From: Tolypeutes matacus
Lineage: Eukaryota > Chordata > Mammalia > Cingulata > Chlamyphoridae
Direction of reading: 5' to 3'
Length of the DNA: 64,000 bases
Assembly (NCBI GenBank): GCA_026826555.1
Contig: JAKSZT010005175.1
Location: 2,796,183 to 2,860,182, forward strand
Shown: positions 49,741 through 60,110 of the stretch, piece by piece
Position numbering within the stretch: the stretch's first letter is position 1
Layout: each line of letters begins with the position of its first letter
Made by a program: the position numbers and the translations under genes
The notes under the pieces: generated by a model
The model's database searches: none
The model's input: the letters and a program-made list of their open reading frames with translations, nothing else
What the model was told of the DNA's origin: nothing

Positions 49741-50517
49741 AATTCGTGGCTGGAAGTTTTTTTCTTTTAGTGTTTTGACTATGTCATACCACTGTCTTCT
49801 TGCCTCCATGGTTTCAGCTGAGAAATCAGCACTTAATCTTATTGTGCTTCCCTTGTATGTGATGGTTCTCTTTTCTCTTGCTGCCTTGAGTATTTTCTCT
49901 TTGTCTTGAGCATTGGACAATTTGACAAGTATATGTCTTGGAGTTGGCCTGTTGGGATTTATACTATTTGGGGTGCGCTGTGCTTCCTGGATCTGCACAT
50001 CCATCTCTCTCAATATAGTTGGGAAGTTTTCAGCCATAACTTCCTTCAACACTCCTTCTGTTCCCTTTCCCTTCTCTTCTCCTTCTGGGATGCCCATAAT
50101 GCATATGTTTGTGCGTCTTGCATTATCAGTTAATTCCCTGAGACCATACTGGATTTTTTCTATCTTTTTGTCTATCTTTTCTACAATCTCTTTGATTTCA
50201 ACTGTATTGTCTTCCATATCACTAATTCTTTCCTCTGCCTGTTCAATTCTGCTGCCATGTGAGTCCAGCGTCTTTTCCATTTCTTGACTTGTGTCTTTGT
50301 TCGCCATCATATCCATTACCTTTTTAGGTGTGTTAGCTATTTCTTCAGTATGTTCTCCCAGTGTCTTCTTTATATCCTTAATCTCTTCCTTCAGTTCTTT
50401 AAGTTGGTCCATGATATTTGTTTGTATAGCTTTGATTAGTTGTTCGATGTACTGCATTGCTTCCTGGTTTTTATTTTGTGCACTGGACTGGTCGATGTTT
50501 TCCAGTTTCTGAGTCAT
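49741..50517 (-). CDS. L1 ORF1p, open but cut by the assembly gap (element C)
   Basis: Starts MTQKLENIDQSSAQNKNQEA and runs 259 codons without a stop into the gap. Residues 1-125 form a long coiled coil (heptads in LIKAIQTNIMDQLKELKEEI, RIEQAEERISDMEDN) that would trimerise the protein. About 130-220 is the RRM-like domain (NICIMGIPEGEEKGKGTEG, ENFPTILREMDVQIQEAQRT). The C-terminal domain follows (RHILVKLSNAQDKEKILKAA, TIRLSADFSAETMEARRQW, KEKNFQPRI). ORF1p binds L1 RNA and is needed for retrotransposition. The start Met is chosen because upstream sequence is clearly 5' UTR. Human ORF1p has 338 residues, so the last part is hidden. Openness and the perfect target duplication suggest recent activity. 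Confidence 0.88.
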
Positions 50518-52333
50518 TTGTATTTTTCTGTTGCCCTCTGGTCATCATATTATCTTGATAGGTTTGTTCAGTTGATTAGCTTTTCTCTATGCTCTAGGAT
50601 TTTATTTAGCTGTTGGTTCTGCGTGTGAGTTAAGTTTTCTCTTTGACAGTTTTTCTTCTTATTTTATTTCCTTGCTTCTTTCTATGTTCCCTTGAAGGCA
50701 AAATGTTAGGGCCAGAGGAATCAAAAGATGTAAGGAAGGCAGAAGGATAATAGATATATTGATAAAACTTAGAAGAGGGCCAAAATGAGACTTAATGAGA
50801 TGAATATTTAACTTGTATAGGCAGTGTAGAGTACTAGGAAAAAATATGGAGTTCCTACAATGGACTGGGAAAACAAATGGAGGAATATAGATATATAGTG
50901 ATTTAGAAGGCTGGAATTATGAGGAGGGAGAGAAATAGTAGAGAAAGGTCTGAAAGGAAAAAGTTAATACTAATAAAAAAAAAAAAGAAAAAAGAAGAAG
51001 AAGAAAACAAAAGAGATGGGATAGAAATTGACACCCTTAAGTTGTGGGCCTATGAAAAAATGTTGTCTCTAAGAACCACAACAGAAAACAGAAGGCAGAA
51101 ACATGCAGGAAGGATAAGCGATAGTTTGTAATACAGAATCAATATATACAGCGAGTGGGAAATTACTGAATAAGAAGCCCAGCAAAGAAGCGACCAGCTG
51201 GCAGCACTTATTTAAAAAAAAGAAATAGAAGGAAAAAGGAAGGGGGGAGGAAAATGGGAATAATAGCAATAGACCAGAAAGTAACAGAGAGAAACCAAAG
51301 ATCCTCACTGGCAAGCAGTCAAACAGAGCTAAGGGGGGTCAATGATTCCCCTCAGGTCCACGTGGATCCTTCCTGCCTACTTGTGTTTATCAATGAATTT
51401 CCCCACAGGGTTCTATATGCAGGTCCTGAAGCAGCTTTTAACTATTAAACTAAATTAAAAAGAATTTATTTTTCATTTGTTGAGGTGACCTCACTTTTTT
51501 TTTTTTTTTTTTAGCCAAATGCAGCACCCAAAATAACTCCTCCTCTAGACCAACCCCTTATGGAAGGGACCCTAGCTGGGCCCGTGGAAATTAATCAAGC
51601 ACGTCCCACTTTCCGGACTCCCCAGGTTAGCTGATGCTCTGATGTCAGTCAGTGAGGAGTGCTAAAGATGGCAGATTCCGCCCCTTCTGGCACCAGCATC
51701 ACCGGGTTGCTCAGTAAATCAGTTTGAGTGCAGATTCGCGTCTGCTCTCAGCCTAATGGTGCTTCAGGTCAGCTTATCTGCTCCCCAAAGCCATGGGGCG
51801 GTGCAGGCAGCCAGATCAATATCTAAAAATATAAAATGCCCTTCCCTGTCTTCCAACTGAACACCCCCTTTTTTGGGATGTGTCCCTTCCTCCTGGCTCC
51901 GCACTGGCCTGGGTCTTATCCCTGGGTGGCTAGGGAAATCAGCTGTGTTCCCGACCAAAATCCCCCTCTGGTTCACTGGGTGCTGATTAGCCCGTTTGCT
52001 CTGTTCACACAAGGTCCAAGGGGCACCAGGCAGCCAGATCCCCAGAAAATAAAACTTTTTCACCCCGCCCACGGCTCCAAATGGCCATTTTATTTTTTTT
52101 TTCTCTAACCGCAGGGCTCAGCTGCCTGTGCCAACCTCCACCAGCAGCCTCAAAACTCACGAATCTCCACCGTTCGGTCCACGCCGCTGATCCGCGCAGA
52201 TAGATGTCCCAAGCTTCTCACTCCACGCATGCACAGCACAGACCCCCGGGCAGGACCCCGTCCACAGATCGCCTTGCTCTGGGAGCTTGCAGTGTGCGCC
52301 CTCCTACATTAATGCCATCTTGGCCCCGCCTGC
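50518..52333 (-). promoter_or_regulatory. L1 5' UTR, GC-rich start with YY1 site (element C)
   Basis: This 1.8-kb leader has its 5' end at 52333. The minus-strand motif AAGATGGC (plus-strand GCCATCTT at 52314-52321) lies 12-20 nt from the end, as the YY1 site does in human L1, which fits a complete 5' end. The first 250 nt (52090-52333) are GC- and CpG-rich, unlike the rest of the window, as expected for a methylation-sensitive internal promoter. The start-proximal sequence differs from that of A, apart from this motif. Promoter function is inferred. Confidence 0.85.
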
Positions 52334-55300
52334 CTCTACATTATCTTCTGAGATTTTTATGGTCTTATATTTAGATCTTTAATCCATTTTGAGATGATTT
52401 TTTTATAAGGTATGACATGGTGTTCTTCTCTCATTCTTTTGGTTATGAATATCCAGTTATCCAAGCACCATCTGCTGAAGAGGCCATTCTCTCCCAAGTG
52501 ATTGGTCCTTGTGGCCTTGTCAAATATCCAATGATTGTATATATGAGGTTCTATATTAGAACTCTCAATTTGGTTCCATTGGTCGGTATGTCTATCCTTA
52601 TGCCAATACCATGCAATTTTGGTCACTGTAGCTTTGTAGTATGTTTTAAAGTTAGGTAGTGTGACACTTCTTATTTCATTTTTTTTTTCAATAGGCCCTT
52701 GGCTATTCATGGCCTCTTACCCTTCCATATAAGATATGTAGTTAGCTTTTCCAGTTCATTAAAATTGCTGTGTTGATTTTTATTGGGGTTGCTTTAAATC
52801 TGTAGATTAATTTGCATAGGATAGGCATCAGAATAATGTTTAGACTTCCTATCCATGAACAGGGAATACTCATCCATTTAATTAAGTCTTCTTTGATTTC
52901 CTTTAACAGTGGTGTGTAGTTTTCTGTATATAAGTCCTTGATGTTTTTAGTTAATTTATTCTTAGGTATTTGATTCTTTTAATTAATATCATAAATGGTA
53001 TTTTTTTCTTGATTTCCTCCTCAGATTGCTCGCTATTGGTGCACAGAAATGCTACTGATATTTAAGCATTGATCTTATAGCCTGTGACTTTACACAACTC
53101 ATTCATAAATTCTAGAACCTTTGTTGTAGATTTCTCAGGGCTTTCTATGTATAGGACCATGTCATCTGCAAATAGTGAAATTATTACTCCTTCCTTTCCA
53201 GTTTAGATGACTTTTACTTCTTTTTCTTGACTCAGTGCTTAAGCAAGTACTCTTAACACAATGTTAAGTAGGAGCAGTGATAGTGAGCAACCTTTTCTTG
53301 TTCCCAATCTTAGAGGGAAATATTTAGGCTTTTACCATTGAAGATGATGTTACCTTGGGTTTTTAATATATACCCTTTATCATGTTGAGAAAACTTCATT
53401 CTATTCCTATATTTTACAGTGTTTTTATCAGGAAAGGTGCTGTATTTTGTAGAATGCTTTTTCTGCATCTATAGAGATGATCATGTGATTTTTTTTTTCT
53501 TTTAATTTGTTAATGAGGGATATTACATTGATTGATTTTCTTATGTTGAACCATCCTTGTATACCTGGGATAAAACCCACTTGGTCATGGTGTATAATTC
53601 ATTTGATATGTTGTTGAATGTGATAAGCAAGTATTTTGTTTAAGATTTTAGCTTCTAGGCTCATTAGAGAGATTGTTCTATAATTTTTCTTTCTTGTGGT
53701 ATTTTTGTTTGGTTTTGGTATTAGGGTAATGTTGGCATCATAGAATGATTTAAACAATGTTCCTTCTACTTCTTTTTTTGGAAAAGCTTAAGCAGGATTG
53801 GTGTTAGTTCTTTCCAGAATGTTTGGTAGAATTCGCCTGTGAACCTGTCTGGCCCTGGGCTCTTCTTAATTGAGAGGTTTTTGATTACTGAGTCTATCTC
53901 TTTACTTGTAGTTGGACTGTTGTGTTAATCAAATTCTTCTATCGTCAATATAGGCTTACTGTGAGTTTCTAGGAATTTCTCTATTTCCTCTAAATTATCA
54001 TTCTTGTTGGCATATGATTTTTAAAAGTATCCTCTTATGGTGCTCTTTATTTCTGTGGGGTTAGTGGTGATATCCCTTCTGCATTTCTTATTTTGTGTAT
54101 TTGCATCTTCTTTCTTTCTTTCTTTGTTAGTCTGGCTAAGGGATTGTCAATTTTATTCATCCTCTCAAAGAACCTGATTTTATTTTGTTTATTTTTTTTA
54201 GTACTTTCTTATTTTCTATTTAATTTGATTTTTCTCTAATCTTTGTGATTTCCATCTTTCTACTTCCTTTGGGGTTAGTTTGTTGTTGTTTTTTTTTGCA
54301 GTTCCTCTAGGTGTGCAATAGGATCTTCAATTTTAGCTCTTCTTTTTTGATATATGCATTTATGGCTATAAATTTCCCTCTCAGTTCATATTTTGCTGCA
54401 TACCATATGTTTTGATATGTTGTGTTGTTATTTTCATACATTTCAAGGTAGTTACTGGTTTCTTTTGAGATTTCCTCCTGGACACACTTTTTGTCAAAAA
54501 GTGTGTTGTTTAACTTCCATATATTTGTGCCTAATCTGGTTCTTTGGCCCTTACTGAGTTCCAATTTCATTCCATTGTGATAAGAGAAATTACTTTGTAT
54601 AATCTCAATCTTTCTGAATTCATTGAGATTTTTTTCTGTGGCCTAGCATGTGGTCTATCTTGGAGTATGATCTATGTGTACTCGAGAAGAATGTATATCC
54701 TGCTGTATTTGGGTGTAGTGCTCTGTATATGTCTATTAGGTCCAGATCCTCTAATGTATTATTCATATTCTTTGTTTATTTATTGATTTTCTGCTGAGAT
54801 GTTCTTTCTAATGGAGATAATGGTGTATTAAAGCCCCCCCTAAAATTGTAGAGGCATGTATTTCTCCACTTTGTTTTTCCACTCTTTGCCTTATATATTT
54901 TGAGGCATCCTGAATAGGTGCATAAATGTTTATGAATATTATTTCTTCTTGAAATATTACCACCTTTAGTAATATATATTGTATGTCTTTGTCTCTTACA
55001 ATAGTTTAGCATTTAAAGTCTATATTGTCTGATATTAGTACAGCTACTCCTGCCCTTTTTTGTTTATTTATTTATTTTTTAAATTGATTTCCAGCCATTC
55101 ACTTTCAGTCTCCTTGAATTCCTGGGTCTATGGGTCTTAGGTAGACCCATATAGATTGGTCATATTTCCTTATGCATTCTGCCAATATGTGTCTCATGCC
55201 TGGTGAGTTTAATCCAATAACATTCAGTGTTCTTACTCTCAATGAATTACTTACATCAACCATGTTTTCTTTGGGTTTCTTTATGTCATAGGTTGTTATT

Positions 55301-55487
55301 ATTTCTCTTTTTGTCTTTTTAGTTGTTCTTAAACTCTCCTCAAACTCTCTCTCTCCTCTTTATTCCATTCAACCTGCAGAACTCCCTTTACTATTTCTTG
55401 AAGAGCAGGTTTCATGTTGGCAGGTTTCTGTGAATATTTTGAACTCTCCATCATTATTGAATGTCAGTTTTGCTGGATAATGAATTC
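52334..55487 (-). mobile_element. element D, middle segment: ORF2 N-terminal two-thirds and end of ORF1
   Basis: In sense order, 55487-55275 encodes the ORF1 C-terminus and the inter-ORF spacer. ORF2 starts at about 55265 and continues through endonuclease (54786-55012 frame, INKP-like remnants), linker (54307-54570), reverse transcriptase (about 53950-53150, reversed ATCATCTGCAAATAG at 53162 corresponds to FADD) and thumb/C-terminal region (52357-52710 frame, [17 protein letters not shown]). It joins the 42485-46221 segment once element C and one duplication copy are removed. 52334-52349 is the right duplication of C and 55474-55487 the left duplication of F. Confidence 0.9.
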
Positions 55488-56954
55488 ATTAAAAATATTT
55501 TTAAAAAGCCACTTAGATTAACTAAATGTTACACAAAAAATATAGGGATTCCCATATGCCCAAACTCCCACACCTCTCACAACCTTCTATAGAAACATCC
55601 TTCATTAGTGTGACACATTCATTGCAATTGATAAACACATCCTGGGGCTTTACCATTAAACCTGGACCATAGTTCACATTGTAGACCACACTCTCTCCCA
55701 CACTGTTCTGCATGTTATATGATGATATAAAATGGTTTATATCTGTCATTGCAATGTCACTCATGTCAATTCCCAAGTCCCGAAACAGCCTCTTTATTAC
55801 AGCTGCATTTCCCTATCCCTGCTCCCAGAGCCTCCAGTGGACATTGGCTCCACATCAATGTTGTAATTACTTCCATTGCTTGAATCACAATATGTCTATA
55901 GTAGAACACCAGTAAGTCCACTCTAATCTGTACCTCTTCCTTCCATCATGAGAAGTCTGGAATAGTGATGTCCACACTAACTCCAATTGAGAAGCAGCTT
56001 ATATCCCATGAGGAAGATGGATAGGATTATCCTTCCTGCAGCTGAAGACTCTCTCCATTCCCTGGGATGGCTGATGTCTATCATCATCTCCCCATCAGTT
56101 ATCCTGGGTGAGTCCAATGAGCTGTAGTATAGGAGTTGTGCTCCACCGAGTTTCTGGGCCCATCTGGCACAGGGACAGCCCAAAGACTCAAGTCTCTGGA
56201 TGTACACCTACAAAAACCATGAAAAACTATAAGTTTGATTAGAAGGGACAGATGAGCCATGTGCAGGGAAGAAATAGTTGAGTCCAACTCTATAACTCTC
56301 AGGAGCACAAATTCCAAAGTAGGGCCCACTGGCAAGGCACCAAACTCTGGAGCTCTCTTCCCTGACTTAGAACCTGGGCGTTTCCAGAGACCTCAGGATG
56401 CCCACTATTTAGGGCGATATCCACTTTGGAATTCTATGAGATCTTACTGAGATGTGTGTAAACATTACCTCTGGGATGACATCCCGACTCATTTTGAAGT
56501 CTCTTAGCCATATAAACTCATTTGTCTATACCTTTTCCCCTTTTTATTCAAGATGTTTTTCAGTCACATTACCAGTTGGCACTTGGAATTAATCCCTTTG
56601 TGCAGGAAGGTCATCCCAGGGGTCAGGTCCCATGTTGGGAGGAAGGTAATGCATTCATATGCTGAGTTTGACTTAGAGAAAGGCCACATTTGAGCAGCAA
56701 GGAGGCTTTCACAAGGTAACCATTAGGCACCCAGTAACAACAGCCTAATTTTCAATTTCAAGACTAGTTATCAATCAATATCAATTAATAGGAAAATGAG
56801 ATAATAATGATAAGGTTAAATGTAAGAGATAAAATACATAGAAATTTAAAAGAAACTAAAAATAAAATAAAATTAAAAGATTGAGATATTTTAAAAATGA
56901 AAAACATAATTTTTTTGACCTTTTGCCTTTCATCACTGTAATAATTTAGAGGAA

Positions 56955-57600
56955 ATGGACAAATTCCTAGAATCTCACAAGCAGCCTACATTGACAAAAG
57001 AAGAAACTGATGAACTCAACAGCCCAATTACAAGTAAAGAGATAGACTGTGTCATTAAAAACCTGGCAACTAAGAAGAGCCCAGGACCAGTTGGCTTCAC
57101 AGGTGAATTCTACCAAACATTCTGGAAAGACCTAACACCAATCCTGCTTAAGCTCTTCCAAAAAAAGAAGTAGAAGGAGCATTGCCTAACTCATTCTATG
57201 ATGTCAATATTACCTTAATCCAGGGCCAAACAAAGATACCACAAAAAAGGAAAATTACAGACCATTCTCTGTAATGAGCCTAGATGCTAAAATCCTCAAC
57301 AAAATATTTGCTAATCATATTCAACAATATATCAAATGAATTATACACCATGACCAAGTGGGTTCCATCCCAGATATGCAAGGATGGTTCAACATAAGCA
57401 AAATGATCAATATAATACACCACATAAACAAATTGAAAGAAAAAAATCACATGATCATCTCTATAGATGCAGAAAAAGCATTCTACAAAATACAGCTCTC
57501 TTTCCTGATAAAAAACAATGCAAAAGATAGGAATAGACAGAAATTTTTTGAACATGATAAAGGGTATATATGAAAACCCAACAGCTAACATAATCTTCAC
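56955..57600 (+). pseudogene. L1 ORF2 fragment in the inverted arm of element F
   Basis: [40 protein letters not shown] (the entry to reverse transcriptase), then, after frame breaks, GMQGWFN-like [20 protein letters not shown] and [20 protein letters not shown]. It ends before the FADD motif, where the fold-back at 57605-57636 begins. It corresponds to A 26766-27430. Confidence 0.88.
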
Positions 57601-57604
57601 TGGT

Positions 57605-57636
57605 GATATCCTAAAAGCTTTTCCTTTTAGGATATC
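57605..57636. repeat. perfect 13-bp inverted repeat at an L1 deletion junction
   Basis: GATATCCTAAAAG (57605-57617) and CTTTTAGGATATC (57624-57636) are exact reverse complements with a 6-nt loop. The left arm is normal ORF2 sequence (A has GAAATCCTAAAAA). The right arm and the next ~20 bp are not the expected continuation, and after about 57655 the sequence is L1 3' region. Confidence 0.9.
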
Positions 57637-58342
57637 TAAAAGGCATAATAATCTACGTAATCTATGATAATGTGATAGAGTATAGTTATGTCTTGAAGAG
57701 ATAGGACAGGAGGGTATTGATATTATTGGGTTTGGTGGTGCAGGGTTAACAAGTGGGTAGTTTGGGAACGGTGGGTCAGAAGGTCCAGGATACTGCAGGG
57801 AGGGTTGGGAGAGGGACCAGTTGAACACTGGGGATTTTTGGTTATGAGGTTGAAAGTACAGAGATGGGAATGCTCTGATGACAAAATGACAAGGAAGGGT
57901 CACTGGTTTAGGGTGTTTGTTGGGGGGACATTCAGGACAGGGTGCACCTAGAACAGGCTTCTAGGGAGTGTTTGAGTGTTCATTCTGTTCTAATGTGTTG
58001 TATCAGTGGGTGAAGACCCACATAATGAGTGAGAAGGTGTTGGACTCCCATCTTTGGTAGGACCAATTTGTTCAGAAATAGACAGGCGGGAGTCTTTCAA
58101 GAGCAAGGGCAGTTAATAAGAAGGGAGGACAAACCAGTGTGTCAAGACCTCTTATTGCATGTAACCATGAATATTTTCAAGCAACGAGTCATGCCAGGGG
58201 GGTCGTTGTGGGCCATGGGGGGATGAGGTTGGAGGAATAGAATAGATCAAACATGGGGTATTTAGTGGTCAGTAGAAATGTTCTTCATTACCATACAGTG
58301 ATGGACACAGGACGTGGTAAATATCATCAAGCTTTATAAAAG

Positions 58343-59105
58343 TGGATAATGAATTCTTGGCTAAAAGTTATTTTCTTTTAGTACCTTCAGTATGTCATAT
58401 TACTGCCTTCTTGCCTTCTTGCCTTCATGGTTTCAGAAGAGAAATCAGCACTTAATCTTATTGAGCTTCCCTTATATATGATGGTTCTTTTTTCTCTTGC
58501 ACCCTTCAGTGTTTTCTCTTTGTCTTGAGCTTTGGATATTTTGACAAGTATATATCTTGGGTTAGGCCTTTTGGAACTTATAATGTTAGGGGTGTGCTGT
58601 ACTTCCTGGACATGTACGTCTATCTCCTTAAATAGGGCTGGGACGTTCCTTCAACACTCCTTCTGTTCCATTTCCTTTCTCTTCTCCTTCTGGTGTGCCT
58701 ATAATGCATACGTTTATGCATTTTCTGTCGTCGTTTAAATCCCTAAGTCCTTGCTGGATTTTTTTCTATCTTTTTATCTATCTATTCTACTATCTGTTTG
58801 ATTTCAGATATACTGTCTTCCACATCACTTGTTCTTTCTTCTGCCTGTTCAAATCTGCTGTTATTTTATTCCAGTGTCTTTTTGTCTTTTTATTTCTTGG
58901 ATTGTGCCATTCATCACCATCATATCCATTATCTTTTTATGTATGTTCACAATTTCTTCAGTATGTTCTTCCAGTGTTTATCTCTTCCTTCACTTCATTA
59001 AGTTAGTCCATGATATTTGTTTGGATATCTCTGATTAAGTTGTTCAATGTTCTGCCTCTTTTCCTGGTTTTCAGTTTGTTCATTGGACTGGCCCATGTCT
59101 TCCTG
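58343..59105 (-). mobile_element. element D, 5' segment: ORF1
   Basis: Continues D ORF1 beyond element F. Plus-strand blocks CATGGTTTCAGAAGAGAAATC, AATCTTATTGAGCTTCCC and CTTTGTCTTGAGCTTTGG are the reversed ORF1 C-terminal domain, followed by the RRM-like region and the coiled coil, ending at the ORF1 N-terminus (QTENQEKRQNIEQLNQ) near 59040-59100. No 5' UTR is attached: D is truncated at the ORF1 start, exactly where plus-strand element G begins. Several frameshifts are present. Confidence 0.87.
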
Positions 59106-60110
59106 TTTATCCAAAGTGGGTACTACCACAAATAGTGGGGATACTGGGGGCTCTGGAGACACCCAGGTCCTATGGTCAGGGTAGATATCTCCAGAGTTTG
59201 GTGCCTTGCCAGTGGGCCTTACTCTGGAATTTGTGCTCCTGAGAGTGACAGATTTGGACTCAATTATTTCTTCCCTGCACATGGCACATCTCTCCCTTTT
59301 ATTTAAACCTATACTTTGTGCTGGAGTTTGTAGGTGTACATCAAGAGACTTGTGTCTTTGGGCTTCCCATATGCCAGCTCAGCCCAGAACCTCAGCAGAT
59401 TTGCAACACCTACACCACAGTTCATTGGACTTACTCAGGAAAACTGGTGGGGAGATGATGGTGGACAATGGCTGTCCCAAGGAATGGAGAAAGTATGCAG
59501 CTGCAGCAGGATAGTCCCATCCATCTTCCCCATGGGATATAAGCCCCTCTCAATTGGAGGTTGGTTGCATGTCACCATCCCAGATTCCTTGGGATTGAAG
59601 GAAGAACTAGGGACTAGAGTGGACTTACTGGTATTCTACTATAGACATATTTTGATTCTAGCAATGAAAGTAATTACAACATTGATGTGGAGCCAGTGAC
59701 CACTGGAGGTTCTGGGGTCAGGGAGATGGAAAATAATTGTAATTCAGAGACTTTTTTGGGACATAGGAATCATCCTAAGTGATGTTACAATGACAAATAT
59801 AGGACATTTTATATCATCACATAACATGCAGAACTGTGTGGGAGAGAGTGTAGACTACAATGTGAACTATGTTCCATGATTAATGGGAAAGCCCCAGGGT
59901 GTGTTTTTCAATGGCAATGAATGTGCCACACTAATGAAGGATGTTTATGTGGAAGGGTCTGGGAGATTTGGGGTGTGAGGCATATGGGAATCCTTATATC
60001 TTTTGTGTAACATTTATGTAATCTAAAGAAAAAAGAAAACACTTGAAAAGCATGAACTCAGTTCAGAAAGTTTTAAAATAAAGCCCTAAGTTTTAATATA
60101 AAAAAAAATT
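59106..60110 (+). mobile_element. L1 3' end (element G), plus strand
   Basis: Collinear with the distal third of the L1 3' region: CACCCAGGTCCTATGGTCAG, GTGACAGATTTGGACTCAAT, CCATGGGATATAAGCCCCTC, TGCAGAACTGTGTGGGAGAG, and the full terminus TGTAACATTTATGTAATCTA followed by an A-rich tail (60025-60110). It keeps the terminal 180 nt that A lacks. It starts at the same place in the L1 sequence (around CCAAAGTGGGTACTACC) as the 3' UTR part of B. Confidence 0.88.

Larger units (their letters stand above)
46238..52333 (-). mobile_element. young L1 (element C) inserted in element D
   Basis: Sense order: 5' UTR 52333-50518, ORF1 from 50517 into the assembly gap, gap 49740-49341, ORF2 C-terminus 49340-49126, 3' region 49125-46238 with an A-rich tail (seen as T-rich at 46238-46263). 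Perfect 16-bp target duplications flank it. The visible ORF1 has no stop. The missing middle (end of ORF1 and most of ORF2, about 4 kb expected) is represented by 400 Ns. Removing C and one duplication restores a continuous D ORF2. Confidence 0.95.
55488..58342 (-). mobile_element. 5'-inverted L1 (element F) inserted in element D
   Basis: TGGATAATGAATTC is duplicated exactly at 55474-55487 and 58343-58356, within D ORF1. Inside, 55488-56937 is L1 3' region on the minus strand, running from its 3' end back to the equivalent of about 30345 in A. Near 56938 orientation flips: 56940-57600 is ORF2 on the plus strand (linker to reverse transcriptase), and 57655-58342 is the start of the 3' region (A about 29390-30060), also plus. 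This is a twin-priming insertion with an additional internal deletion of about 1.9 kb in the inverted arm. Confidence 0.9.

Noticed and set aside
49250..49909. Plus-strand frames of 156-219 codons across the gap
   Set aside because: They are antisense to L1 coding sequence and filled with Ns.
49126..50517. 463-codon minus-strand open frame
   Set aside because: It runs through 400 Ns; only its two ends are real (ORF1 and the ORF2 C-terminus of element C).
57280..57903. 207-codon minus-strand open frame
   Set aside because: It lies antisense to L1 ORF2 and 3' region in element F and crosses the deletion junction; chance frame.
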